This document shows positions 1-10,670 of a DNA stretch of 64,000 nt, piece after piece (position 1 is the stretch's first letter; each line of letters starts with the position of its first letter). The stretch is from Patiria pectinifera. Taxonomy: Eukaryota > Echinodermata > Asteroidea > Valvatida > Asterinidae. The notes under the pieces are model-generated. The model worked only from the letters and a program-made list of their open reading frames with translations, made no database searches and was not told where the DNA came from. The stretch is from the NCBI GenBank assembly GCA_029964075.1, contig CM057149.1:13402465-13466464 (forward strand), given 5' to 3'. The position numbers and the translations under genes are program-made.

Positions 1-764
1 GCACATCATAGACGCAAGCATTTTGTTGTCATAAACAGATACACTTAGTTGAACTCAAAAAAAACTTTGTTTTAGTTAGATTATGGGTAGGGAGAGATGG
101 AGAATATAAACTGAATAACTGGCATATTTAATGTATTGTATAAAGTATTTCTTTTTCCCTTTTTTCTTTTTGGCAAATTTGTCCCTTCATCCAGGGAAAC
201 GATTGCATATTCAACTAATTTTTATAATTCATTTATTGTTCAATACACATTTTTAAAAATCTGCAAGTTAAACTTGCGCGATCCCCCTGGCATGCTGGCA
301 GTATTTACACAGTCAGTTGGTAAGCTGCACACTTTTCAGTTGACCCAACCAAAATCAACAATGACCTCATTCGACCCCAGATGACCATTGACCTCAAATA
401 TCTCAAGTCATCTGAGTTCCCCCTACCCAAAGACTATTGTCACCAAGTTTGGTTGAGATTGAAGTCTGACTTTTCAAATGACTGCACTAAGCAGTTAAAC
501 TAAAACCAAAATGGAATACATGGACACCGTACGCAGAAGGAATACACTTTCGCAAGATCCCCCTTTCTGGGCTTAAAAGCCAAGGGATAAAAAAACGCTA
601 CAAACGTTGATGCAAAAAGTACCAGTTCTAGCCCCATCCAAAAACAACTTTGCTTTTAAATGGACTTGAATCAACTTTTGTTCACTGTGTTATGTTTCTT
701 ACCTTGAAGTATCCTCTTTGGTCATTTTCATATCCCTTTTTTCCCCTCCATATTTCTTCGGCAG
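1..764. other. Upstream intron of ETHE1, no exon seen
   Basis: AT-rich sequence before the first recognisable exon. I looked for the preceding ETHE1 exon, which should end in phase 1 just after the conserved metal-site region, and did not find it. The upstream ETHE1 exons therefore lie outside the window. Short open frames here show no family resemblance. Confidence 0.6.
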
Positions 765-881
765 GCCAGACATGTACATCGGTCAGAGAAGAGAAGGCGT
801 ACAACGCTAGGCTGACCAAAACCAAAGAGGAATTCATTGGCATCATGGAGAGGTTGAATCTACCCTACCCAAAGGCAATAG
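765..881 (+). CDS. ETHE1: ETHE1 penultimate coding exon
   Basis: Enters in phase 1: the first two bases, GC, complete a codon that would be Gly if the previous exon ends in G, as in the family. It leaves in phase 1 at ATAG/gtttgt. It carries the NARLT...EEF...NLPYPK block of the C-terminal helices. Confidence 0.85.
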
Positions 882-3800
882 GTTTGTCAAACTGAATTGA
901 GTCTCTCTATCAACAACTTTTAGTTTGAGTGTGATGTTCGGTGTTATAACACCTCACCCACAGATTCTGTGTCTTGATTGGCCGAGAGCGAGTCACATGT
1001 TACTTTCTAATTTTGCTATCTTTCTGTGCACGGCCAAAAGTACTATGCGCATAGCAACCATAAGTACTATACCATTAGCAACCAAAGTACTATTTCCACG
1101 GCGCGGTATTTGTGTGCAAATGCATGCTGGTGTGCGCGTTGTGCGTAGCGCGTATTATTCCAAAGAGAGCGCGCCGCAGACTTCGGTTCAAACATTTCGT
1201 GAAGGGGTAGTTTTTAAGAGAGAAATACATTTGCCACCAATTTTGTATTGAAATTGAAGTTTATTTCAACTGTGTTCAGATTTAAATAATTTTAAATATT
1301 AAAATCAAGCAGAATCTGTGGGTGAAGTGTTATAAAACAAATATTGAATGCTTTATCTCGTGGTGAAGTAAAACTAGCCTCCCTCGGTGATCCATGGACC
1401 ATTCTATTTTCCCTCGGCTTCGCCTCGGGAAAATAGAATGGTCCATGGATCACCTCGGGAGGCTAGTTTTACTACACCACTTATTTTTGTATACTATTCC
1501 TTGTGAGAAGTGTGTTAGAGTCAATTGTGATGTCATGGCCATTGATCAGGTGTTTTCCTTGCAAGCCCAGTGTGCAATAGATTACAGTATGGTGATAAAC
1601 AAGAAAGTTCCATGCATGTTTAGCCATGGAACTGTTAAATGGACACATCGTCCTGAAATCGGCGAAAGGTATATTTTTTGGATTGTTTACTAATCCTATT
1701 TCAAAGGTCTGGTTGAAAAGTAACTAACCTAATGTCTTACTGTTCTGAGAAAAGATGATAACAAAACCAAGTTGTTTGCTTCTGATGTGGCGAACATTTG
1801 GTGGCCAACTTATACATAATTCCTGTTGTAAATACCAACCAACCTGTTCTTTTCAGAAATACGTGTGCGTATGCCACAAAATGTTCGCCACGTCAAAAGT
1901 AAAAAAAAAAAAAAACGGTCTTTTTTTTCATCTTTTCTCGGGAACGGTGCAACATAAGGTTGGTTTCCTTTCAACCAGACCTTTGAAATTACTGTGATTT
2001 CAGGACGATGTGCACCTTTAAGGTTGAGATATGAACGATTTTACCTTTAAGGTTGAGATATGAATGATGTGCACCTTTAACTCTTTCAGTGCCCGCGAAA
2101 TTTGAAAAGTTTAACCATAAAGTGCCCAACTTTGAGCTTTTTTGTTAATTGTTCGAAATTCTGTAAAAAAAAAAAGTAAATAAGTTTTACTCACTAAATT
2201 TGTTGTTGTTGCTCTCTGGTATATCCTTGATATATTGGAAAGTCAACAGTAGTCACAAACATAGTGATACACCCTGAAACACTGGCCTGAACACACGGGA
2301 ATTCCGCACTTTTTGCAGAAAATACGAGATTTAGTGCTGCGCCCTCTCGCAAGAACTCGAATGAAAAAATAAATACAGGTCGTACATGCATGAAAATGGT
2401 ACCTTTAGAAAGAGTGAGAGCGCCCCCTTTTGATAACATATTTACTCTACCTCGTACATGTATGAGGTTTGGCAATTTTTAGTACGAACATTTACGAACA
2501 TTACCTCCTACATGTACGAGGTTGCCGCTTTTGTACTAACAAATATACCTCTTACATGTACGAGTTTGGCACTGAAAGAGTTAAGGATGAGATATGAACT
2601 CTGTACATGGAACACGAGAGGGCGCTGCAGTTTTGCCACTCGTGAGAGCTGCCGTGAGAGGGGCGTGTATGCAGGCATGCACTGGTTGTCATGCATTGGT
2701 TGTCATGCATGTACACCTTTTTTATTGTAAAAATTGACGCAATTTAGCCATTGGCTACAAGTTCAATTTCAATAAACCAACAATAATAATAATAATAATT
2801 TTTTATTTCCAAATGTGCACAAACCAATAGCATCTTCACATGAGCATCAGGCATTGTAATGTACAGGGTGAGTCAACAAAAGCGGAACCCAACCCCAACA
2901 AAATATATTTCATATTTTAAAAATTTGTAGCAACAAATCTAATAATGACTGGAAAGCCAATTTCAGAAACTACTTCAAATGACAAAAATACTGAAATTGC
3001 TAATCCGTTCAAAGAATATCACCATTTAAACGCAGTGACCCTAAAACCTTTTTCGTCCAAACTTAGAAATTTATTGTGTGTTCTGACTGTGTTTGAACAA
3101 CAAAGAAAATGACACAGAATACTTGTTTCAACAACTGTCAACAACTGTGGTACACGATATATTTTAAGTAACCCTGCTTAGACAAACAAAATGATTTATA
3201 AAATCCACTTTATTTCAAAAGACGGTTCAAAAGGACTTTGTTGAATATTTTTTAACTTCGCTGGTGATGTTTGAAGACAATTGTGACGACGATTCTTGAA
3301 ATCGCATTTTTTGACGAAAGATGTTAAGTGTTAAGTGTCAGCCCTTGTGTTTTATATTGGTAGATCGACCGATGTCACTCCATCTTGGTGATATGCTGCA
3401 TGTACATGTAGCATCTTTAAACAGTATCCTTGGCTCAAAGAAGCTGTTTGCTCACAAACACTACATATACGTGTAGTACATTTCATCATGTTAACTTCAA
3501 TGTTAAAGGGAAGGTACAACATTTGCAAACATCACAAAACGAAATGATCAAATTATCACGAAATACCTTGCTGGATTGTTAGGGAATGACAGTCTAAAGC
3601 ATCCTGTAAATCGTGGCTCCTGGTATGCTGACATTTTCAAGAAAAATTGTATTTTTCCAACGCTGGTGGGCCGACCAGCGTTGGAGAAAACTGGCTTTTT
3701 ATCAAAACTGCTCCTAATTTTTCATAATTAGTTATTCCGTGTTTTCTTTGCAATTGATTACACAACTGTGAAGGGGTACAAGCCTAATAGACTGACTCTC

Positions 3801-5848
3801 TGATCTTAACAATTCCCCAAAGTCTATAAATTCTGTTTCATCTTAAGTGGGGTCTCAGGGAACCAGACTACAAGAACATGAATGGTTTTCTTGGTTTTTC
3901 CAGCATCCACAAGCCCAAAACGTGAAACAAACCATTTTAACAATATTTGCTATAACATACTAATCCTCCAAATCCATTTATTTCTGAAAATTGCAGCAAA
4001 AGCAAATGTTGTACATTCCCTTTAATTTGGTCTTTTTGTGTAAACGACTGGACTTATTAGCAAGCTGTGCTGATGACGTCATTACTATAGGGGTGATTTT
4101 AACTGATAGTTAGATTTATTGTGACGAAAGAGATGCCCTTTAGACTAAGGATGACAAATACAAACGATATTGATTACATTGCTTGTCCAGCCGGCCCTCT
4201 TCATTTTTGCTGTTGAAAGTGATACATACAATGTGAGTAGGCCTAAAATCCTGAAGTGATTAATCGAATGAACTTATCCACTTTTTGAATGCGTCATTGA
4301 AATGTTTGATTATTACAGTACAATATATCATAAGATGGAATTTGCGTTGGGGCGATGTAAAGCAATATTAGGTTTTGCCCTTCACCGACGCATAAACACT
4401 GTATACTCGGTGCTACCATCCGAGTAGACTCGGACCCACGACCTCCTGCTTTCTATCAGTCTATTACAGTACAGGGTTGTTTTGTTTTTCAGAGATTTTT
4501 GTTAGGAAGTATGCATACAGCTTTAAACTTCTTTTTTTTGGTACCCTAACCCTGCTGAATCCAACAGGATCCAACTATGTCATATACCCAATGGAGCCTG
4601 TTGGATTGAGCAGTTAACCCCTTGAGTACATTCCTCATGCAAAATGTTGGATTCAGCAGGCAACTGATATGTTGATGGCACTGATTCAGAAGCGCAAACT
4701 GGTTAAAACATTAGGGAGAAACAAAAATGTCTCACAAATGACCAATGTCTCCCTAAGGCCAAACGAAAAAGTCGTAGCCGTAGCCATGCGCGTCGGCAAA
4801 ATTTTAAAAAGATTTCTATGTAAGATGATTTCTCAAAACCGCCAAACTCACTGGTTTGACTGGAATCCTGCTGCTGCACAATTTTAACGTGTTTTTAGAT
4901 GGGACTATGATCGAGTATAAGCTTTATATCGCCTCTCTTGGCTCTAATACATTTTGCACTAAATATAGTCGGGCACCATTTGAAGGGAAAAAAGTTTTAA
5001 AAATAAATAAATAAAAGCCGCGTCGCCACACTACTTTTTGGGCAAGCTCCATTCCAGAAACTGGAGACTTTTTTTTTTGGCCTAATGTAAAATAATTTTC
5101 TTTCGTGCGTCTCCCTTCAGTTGTAGTATTTTGCATCAGTTGTAGTATTTGTATGCACAGGCTATTAAATAGTTGAGGGGTTTTTTTGATAGTGGCTTTT
5201 TATTACCCCTAGTGCTTCAGTGGTAACCACTGTGAACATGTTGAAATTGATATAAGATTTGAGGCTTTGCATGGTGGGGTATCGGTATCGTTTCGGTTTG
5301 CGGTAACACCATGTGGTAATAACTACTGCTTAGAAGATATTAGTTCTGAAAAGAACTTGTCCTGCTTATTATCAACTTTGCTAAGTAGTTTTTTGTTCTG
5401 ATAAGAACAGACACACCCGAGCGAGCAGGGCATGCCCAGCAAGCACTCCCAATCCTAACAAATCCTACTTAAGGAGTAGCATCTCAAACTATCTTCAGTC
5501 TCCTGACGATGACTAGAGCAGGCTAGTCGAAACGTTGAGACCAAAGACAAGTTCGTAGAACTTACAGCAGGACTGTTCTTATCAGAACAAAAAACTACTT
5601 AGCAAAGTTGATAATAAGTAGGACAAGTTCTTTTCAGAACTAATATCTTCTAAGCAGTAGTTATTACCACATGGTGTTACCGCAAACCGAAACGATGTTG
5701 AAATTGCATATTGAGATAGGAGAACAATTAATGAGAGAGCAACACTTAGTTATTTTGATGTCAAACTACTTTTTTACTTATTTGTACAGACAAATCTCTG
5801 CCAGCGAATATGGTGTGTGGTGTGCTGGAGGACTTGCCCAACAAATAA
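765..5848 (+). CDS. ETHE1: ETHE1 persulfide dioxygenase, 3' end (last two coding exons)
   Basis: Mitochondrial sulfur dioxygenase, which oxidises glutathione persulfide to sulfite in sulfide detoxification (family knowledge). Only the C-terminal ~58 residues are here, from two exons, 765-881 and 5790-5848. The first encodes REEKAYNARLTKTKEEF followed by IMERLNLPYPKAI, matching the family's EEE...NPRLT..EEF..IM.NLNLP.P block. The second encodes DKSLPANMVCGVLEDLPNK and then TAA, matching the family's terminal VPANMRCG motif. Splice sites are consistent: acceptor gcag/GC, donor ATAG/gtttgt (phase 1), acceptor ttgtacag/AC (phase 1), so the split codon reads GAC. The metallo-beta-lactamase fold and its metal ligands lie upstream of the window. 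The tail after PANM is slightly longer than in human ETHE1. Alternative: another glyoxalase II-like paralog, but PANMxCG is characteristic of ETHE1. Confidence 0.87.
944..1335. mobile_element. MITE with 25-bp terminal inverted repeats, copy 1
   Basis: The left end ATAACACCTCACCCACAGAT and the right end (cagaatctgtgggtgaagtg, then ttat) are inverted copies. A second, internally deleted copy lies at 47383-47660 with the same sequence order inside, including the stretch around 'gtgtgcaaatgcatgctggt'. There is no coding capacity, so it is non-autonomous. Confidence 0.75.
1361..1480. repeat. Long near-perfect hairpin, copy 1
   Basis: Two arms of about 53 bases (left ~1361-1413, right ~1427-1479) pair almost without mismatch around a short loop containing 'tcggcttcgcctc'. 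The arms include GGTGATCCATGGA and its complement. It directly follows the MITE at 944-1335, and the same composite recurs at 47383-47813. Confidence 0.8.
2081..2580. mobile_element. TTAA-flanked MITE (piggyBac-like)
   Basis: A 500-bp element starts CTCTTTCAGTGCC and ends GGCACTGAAAGAG. It is flanked on both sides by TTAA (2077-2080 and 2581-2584), the target duplication of piggyBac-type transposons. The interior has several 'ctcgtacatgta' type direct and inverted repeats and no transposase frame. Confidence 0.7.
2862..3058. repeat. Dispersed repeat, copy 1 (starts acagggtgagtcaacaaaag)
   Basis: It shares its order of blocks with 57268-57440: 'atatttcatat', 'aatgactgga.agccaatttca', 'caatccgttcaaagaatat' and 'actctaaaacct' variants. 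A fragment of the starting segment recurs near 21178. The family is unrecognised, probably an old transposon. Confidence 0.55.
3503..4025. mobile_element. Palindrome-core MITE, copy A
   Basis: Ends are TTAAAGGGAAGGTACAAC and its near complement closing ...TTGTACATTCCCTTTAA. A central inverted repeat at 3657-3684 begins CCAACGCTGGT and ends ACCAGCGTTGG. Other copies lie at 6463-6958, 16091-16624, 36181-36685 and, partial, near 36815-36990. Confidence 0.75.
4554..4661. repeat. Short inverted repeat around GCTGAATCCAACAGGAT
   Basis: CTGCTGAATCCAACAGG on the left pairs with a right arm TTGGATTCAGCAGGCA about 85 bases later, and a further TGTTGGATTGAGCAG copy sits between them. No function assigned. 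Confidence 0.4.
4757..5082. mobile_element. PIF/Harbinger-like MITE, copy 1
   Basis: The element runs between GGCCAAACG... and ...GGCC and is flanked by TAA on both sides (4754-4756, 5083-5085). The 3-bp TWA target duplication is the PIF/Harbinger hallmark. Termini carry the 'ctggagact' plus T-run signature of the family. It lies in the opposite orientation to copies 2 and 3 and is non-coding. Confidence 0.7.
5250..5694. mobile_element. Foldback element with 123-bp inverted arms
   Basis: Arms 5288-5410 and 5573-5695 are inverted copies with few mismatches and include AGTTCTGAAAAGAACTTGTC-type sequence. The loop carries 'gactagagcaggctagtcga', itself an imperfect hairpin. The 12-mer ATGTTGAAATTG occurs at 5238-5249 and 5695-5706, a possible target duplication. 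A relative with the same layout lies at 56175-56437. Confidence 0.75.
5790..5848 (+). CDS. ETHE1: ETHE1 terminal coding exon
   Basis: A short last exon after a pyrimidine-rich tract and ttgtacag. It encodes the PANMVCG signature and stops at TAA 5846-5848. It lies just outside the foldback repeat that ends near 5695, so that transposon inserted within about 100 bp of the splice acceptor. Confidence 0.85.
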
Positions 5849-6039
5849 GCCAAGTGTTGCGTGTAAGGGGGCGTGGCCAGAGCTTGGCCAGAGGGGGAAA
5901 CCAGAGCGACAACATTCAGGGTCAAAGATCATTCAGTTCATTCGGGAGACAAGTCAAGAAGCCATGGAGGTCTGATGATTTTTAAGAATATTTTCGTATT
6001 AAGCTTTTTTATTCAAAATTGAAATATTTTTGAAAGACA

Positions 6040-6045
6040 ATTAAA
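6040..6045 (+). promoter_or_regulatory. Possible polyadenylation signal of ETHE1
   Basis: ATTAAA lies 192 bases after the stop codon and is followed by a T/G-rich stretch near 6055-6070. It is the nearest plausible signal, but AT-rich DNA produces such hexamers often. Confidence 0.3.
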
Positions 6046-6164
6046 TTGAGATTTTCCTGTTTGTAATGTGTAAAATTTCCATGTTTATATTATTATCATT
6101 AATTATTTTCTGATAATGAAACCAAGGATTCCTCAAAAGCGTTCAAGGCACTGTAGCTCGCAAG

Positions 6165-6365
6165 CCTGAAGAAACCTGTAGAGAGGAGACAATGAGAAGA
6201 AATTACAGTTTAAGAGGTGGGAGGAAAACCCCAGAAAAATATTCTGGGGAAACCCACGGAATCAGGTAGGGACTGAAAACCCAATCGGCATATTGGCCCA
6301 GACGGGATTCTAACCCGTGTCACAGTGGTGAAAGGCGAGGAAAGAACTTTGCCAACGTGACTCCC
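6165..6365. repeat. SINE-like repeat with tRNA-like box
   Basis: It contains 'cgggattctaacccgtg', which on the minus strand resembles a degenerate Pol III B box, within a block reading 'gaaacccacggaatcaggta' and 'gggactgaaaaccca'. No foldable tRNA is present. I read it as a tRNA-derived repeat, with moderate doubt. Confidence 0.45.
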
Positions 6366-6462
6366 TATGACTTTGGTTGTGTGTTTCCCTCATTCTAAGC
6401 AAACATTATATATGAAGGAGAAATGAAGGAACCTTAATTATTATTCTGTTGTGATGCTCACC

Positions 6463-6958
6463 TTAACGGTAATGTACAACATTTGCAAACATTAAAAAAT
6501 GAAACTACCAAATTATGAAATACCTTTTAGTAAATAATAGTCTATAGCATTGTGTGAAAAGTGGAATTTTGTGTCATTTTGCAACGATGGTTCTGCCAAC
6601 CACTGTTGGGAAAAAAACCCAGCTTTTTTCAAATATTACCCCTAATTGACTGAATTTAGTTAGTCTACATTTTTTGTTTGCATTCAGTAACTTATCCGTG
6701 AATGCGCATAAGCCTGCTTGTCTGGTTCCCTGACCTGACAATTGGTCTATCAAGTGTCCCATTTTGTCTGAAGCATAGAGTCGGGGAACCAAACTACGAG
6801 AACATCAATTTTTTTGTCCCCCCCCCCCCCCGGCGTACTACACGAACACAAAACTTTAACAAATGTCAGTGCAACAAACATTTGGTATTAAATACTAACC
6901 CCAAATCCATCAACTTTTGAAAATTACAGCAATAGCAAATGTTGCATATATTGCCTTA
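6463..6958. mobile_element. Palindrome-core MITE, copy B (decayed)
   Basis: Starts TTAACGGTAATGTACAACAT and ends near GCAAATGTTGCATATATTGCC. The central inverted repeat near 6584-6612 is still visible (AACGATGGTT against AACCACTGTT), but its arms no longer match fully, unlike the other copies. Confidence 0.65.
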
Positions 6959-7631
6959 GATGAGCATGCAATATTTTTATTCACAGTGGTTGGTAAGCAA
7001 ATTTGAATTTGAATGAATATGCTTATAACTTTATAATGTCTGCCACAAATAACCAGTGCAGAAATATTCCAACTTTCACCTTCCACCAAAGGATCATTCC
7101 ACTGCTAAAACGGATGTGCAACTACATTGAGAAATCCAATAATCTTTAAATTTTCAATTTCGGGATATATTCTTAAAGCAGAGAGTGAATCATAGTATTT
7201 TGACAAGAGGAAACTTGATGATTATGGGATAGGAGGAATAAAATAAACGTGTGTGATGTGTAATGAATGAAAATGCCATAAAATGTATATTCTTTGTCTA
7301 TCTCAAATTTTGAAATATGACAAACTTGACGCTTAATCATGTTAATAGTGTTGTTTTGATGTAACTTTTTAGTTAGCTTATAAAAGGGGTTTTTTTGAGA
7401 TGCTTGAAAAGCCATAGTAATTTTATATCATTTTTTATAGGACACAAAACTTCAGCAGCTTTTAACGATTTTCCTGAAGGAATTTAATGTTGTCATCATT
7501 TTGCTAGAGGAATAAGTGCATTTTATTGTTGGCACAATTAAAAATGCTGTTCAGATTTCAGAGAGTGTTGTTCATGGCAAGCTTAAAGTTGGAGGGACTG
7601 GCTAGACCAAAAAAAACCCAAAAAACAGTTA

Positions 7632-7997
7632 GGCCAAAAAAAAAAAGTCTCCGGTTTCTGGTATAGAGCTTGCCCAAAAAGTGGTGCGCGACGCGGCTTT
7701 TTTTTTCCCCTGATTTTTTTTGCTTCAAATGTCGGCTGATGACTGCAAATAGTGCCCGACTAAACTTAGTGCAAATATATGGGAGTCCAGAGAGGCCACA
7801 TAAAGCTTATTCTCGACCATAACCCAATCTAAAAACACGTTAAAATTGTGCAACAGCAGGATTCCAGTCAAACCAGTGAGTTTGGCGGTTTTGAGACATC
7901 ATCTTGCATTGAAAAAAAAACTTTTTCATTTTGCTGACGCGCATGGCTACGGCGACGCGCGCGCATACCAGAAACCGGAGACTTTTTTTGTTTGGCC
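7632..7997. mobile_element. PIF/Harbinger-like MITE, copy 2
   Basis: A 366-bp element with ~33-bp inverted termini, GGCCAAAAA...GTCTCCGGTTTCTGGTAT and the complement. It is flanked by TTA on both sides (7629-7631, 7998-8000). The interior matches copies 1 and 3, including 'gtcggctgatgactgcaaat'. Confidence 0.8.
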
Positions 7998-8568
7998 TTA
8001 TAGACAACTTGCGCAGTGCACCCTCATCACTGAGGGCATGTTTTGTTATTTAAATTCACTGACAGTGAAATGCATCAACTTATGCGTATTACAGAGGAAC
8101 TGAAAAGACCTCTGCCCTCAGATGTGACATCATCTGCAAAGGGTTTTAACCTTAAAAATTGGCACACCATATGGTTTTAGGACCAACAGTTACTAATAAC
8201 TTGACCGAAATAAGATTTCGGTTTCAGATATGCAAACCTGCATGTGGATACACACTGTAAAAAGGTTGGATAAAACACTGTTGGGCAATGTGAATTTACC
8301 CAGCATTGGTGTGAAATTATCTCATATTGGGTTACATTGGGTAAAAACTGTCAAACTATTGGGAAGAATTTGCCCAAGAGTGTAGGCAGCTAATAATTCA
8401 TTGGTCGAATTATCAACCCATTTTGTCCAACTTTTTTTTAATATTTATTCAGTTGATTTTTCGATGTAGTCATGCCTTATAATTAATTACGGTTTAAAGC
8501 GTTGAACAAATGCTGTTGTACTTAATGCAGATTTTCGGAATAATTTGGTTCTTCGCAGTAGACTTTAA

Positions 8569-8850
8569 TCACGAGTCGGCCATATTGAATTGAAAACGAG
8601 GTAAACTCTTCAGTTTTGGAACTTGCGACTGGAAATGAAAGCAGTGAATTAAAAGTTCATTACAAAGTAATACCAGTGATTAAACCCTATAATGTGTTAA
8701 GCCATATTTTGAAGAAAAAAAGTGAAAGTGAGGCTTAGAACGCACTCCAGTCATAAAATAGTCTGGCACCATCCCATTCAACTGTTCACAATCTGTAAAA
8801 TCGATTCAGGGACCTCGGTCAAAAATGACTTCCTCGTGAATTAGGTCTAT
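8569..8850. repeat. Dispersed ~280-bp repeat, copy 1
   Basis: It matches 25161-25442 block by block: 'gaggtaaactct', 'tacaaa.taataccag', 'aatagtctggcac', 'gaattaggtctat'/'gaataaggtctat'. No ends or target duplications were identified and it has no coding frame. Confidence 0.65.
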
Positions 8851-8912
8851 TCTGGAACGCCAATCCTGGAAGGCCTAATATATAGGTTTTGAAAGGAATT
8901 AGTGACGCCTAA

Positions 8913-9288
8913 GGCCAAAAAAAAAGTCTCCGGTTTCTGGTATGGAGCTTGCCCCAAAAGTGGTGCGGCGACGCGGCTTTTTTTTTTTTTTTTACCTGTT
9001 TTTTTTTTTTTTTGGCTTCAAATGTCGGCTGATGACTGCAAATGGTGCCCGACTAAACTGAGTGCAAATATATGGGAGTCCAGAGAGGCCACATAAATCT
9101 TATTCTCGATCATATCCCCATCTAAAAACACGTTAAAATTGTGCAGCAGCAGAATTCCAGTCAAACCAGTGAGTTTGGCGGTTTTGAAACATCATCTTGT
9201 ATTGAAAAAAAAACTTTTTCATTTTGCCGACGCGCATGGCTACGGCGACGCGCGCGCATACCAGAAACCAGAGACTTTTTTTTTGGCC
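8913..9288. mobile_element. PIF/Harbinger-like MITE, copy 3
   Basis: Same termini and interior as the copy at 7632-7997, in the same orientation. It is flanked by TAA at 8910-8912 and 9289-9291. It differs mainly by longer T runs near 8980-9015. Confidence 0.8.
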
Positions 9289-9565
9289 TAAGCAGCAAAA
9301 TGTTGAATTAGTTTGATACGCTAGTATATGATCAACACTTCCTATTTTGACAATTTTAAGTTCAGAGTGTTTAGGGGTGTAGACTACGGAAGTAATTTGC
9401 AGAATTAAGGGACAGTAGGTTTTACCCCGTTTTTTATAGCGTCATTTGTATTGCTTTTTGGTAGTTTATTTTATATGTTTGGTGTGTTCTTTGCATACTT
9501 ACTATTGCTTTATCTTTTCAGATCAAACATCTATTTCTTTTTTTATCTCCCCATGCTAATTAGAA

Positions 9566-9886
9566 GTGTATACTTGCACTGGGAAACCGTTGTATAACAA
9601 ATCCGATCATGTGTTTAATTTAGCTGGCACATGTGTTTCAGAAGTACCTCCAGAACTCGGTGAATGCTTCCGTAATAATAAGCCTAATATTGATGTTAAT
9701 GGATTTGGAGATTTTTCATTACGCCTTGACCGTTTAAGATTTTTTTTGAATAGATTCCCAAGGGTATATTTAAGTAAAATCGTCACAATTTGTCAAAATT
9801 TGGCAAAGTTTAGGGGAAAAGTGTTGCAACCTGACGGCACTTTTTTCATATATCATCTCAATGAAGGTCAGTCATTTAAAAACTGA
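9566..9886 (+). CDS. Unrecognised open frame, 106 codons
   Basis: An ATG-started frame with more normal amino-acid composition than its surroundings: four cysteines in the first half, then RLDRLRFFLNRFPRVYLSK, which is rich in Arg, Leu and Phe. I recognise no domain. It follows a 'ttatcttttcag' that could be a splice acceptor at 9522, but the frame has a stop between that site and the ATG. It may be a decayed transposon piece or chance. Confidence 0.2.
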   Translation: MYTCTGKPLYNKSDHVFNLAGTCVSEVPPELGECFRNNKPNIDVNGFGDFSLRLDRLRFFLNRFPRVYLSKIVTICQNLAKFRGKVLQPDGTFFIYHLNEGQSFKN

Positions 9887-10670
9887 TGATAAGACATGAA
9901 TCTTGGACTGAAAAAAAAAATTCTAATTTTATTGGGAAATACTTTGAAAATCGTCTTGACTCTCCATAGACTTTGTACGCAACCGCTGAAGTGGCGTCAA
10001 GTTGTAACACTTTTTTTCCAAGTTTAGTTTCCTTTTACGGATGCATTCCATCATGCCCCCTCATGAGAATTTTGCCGAATGTAAGTACGGAATTTTGAAA
10101 AATTTGTATTGAAAACAAGCCTTGTATTTGAAGTTGAGCTCAAAATTCATTAACAGCAATCTAAGCTTGTACATGTATATGTATAGTTGTGTGTACTGAC
10201 TTAAAATTTGGAAAGTCTCGATATTAAACATTTAAAGGAGCCAGGGTAATATTCATCGCACGAATGAAATCAGTGATACGAATTATTTATCTGGATTGCC
10301 CAATGTAAATATTACAGTTGCTTTAAAATTATGATCTTGTTATTGCTGCAAAAGCTAAATACTTAAAATTGAGTTTGATTTTATACCATGCTTGTCACTT
10401 AAGAGCTACATTCTTTGCCATTATTTGTGATATACAATGCCCACCAAAGTACATCACGACTAATTATTTCCATCATTTTGAAGAGCAAGATACTCAGAGA
10501 TGTAGAAGTGATTTTTTTTTTCAAATAAATGAACTAAAGACAGAATAAGTCCGTGTGCAGAGTATTTCTTCACAATACTCGACCTCTACGTATAACCGAC
10601 GCAAGTTGGCTTTGTTTTGCGCGCGCAGGCTTGGTGCGAGCGATTATACTCGGTGTCCACGGCCCTGAAT

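Larger units (their letters stand above)
5849..10640. other. ETHE1 3' flank, gene-poor and repeat-rich
   Basis: Apart from the repeats listed separately, the stretch is AT-rich with no recognisable gene. 7000-7600 and 9300-10560 show only scattered short frames without family resemblance. Confidence 0.6.

Noticed and set aside
6275-6330. tRNA gene on the minus strand from the B-box-like cacgggttagaatcccgt
   Set aside because: No cloverleaf. The surrounding sequence looks like a SINE-type repeat.
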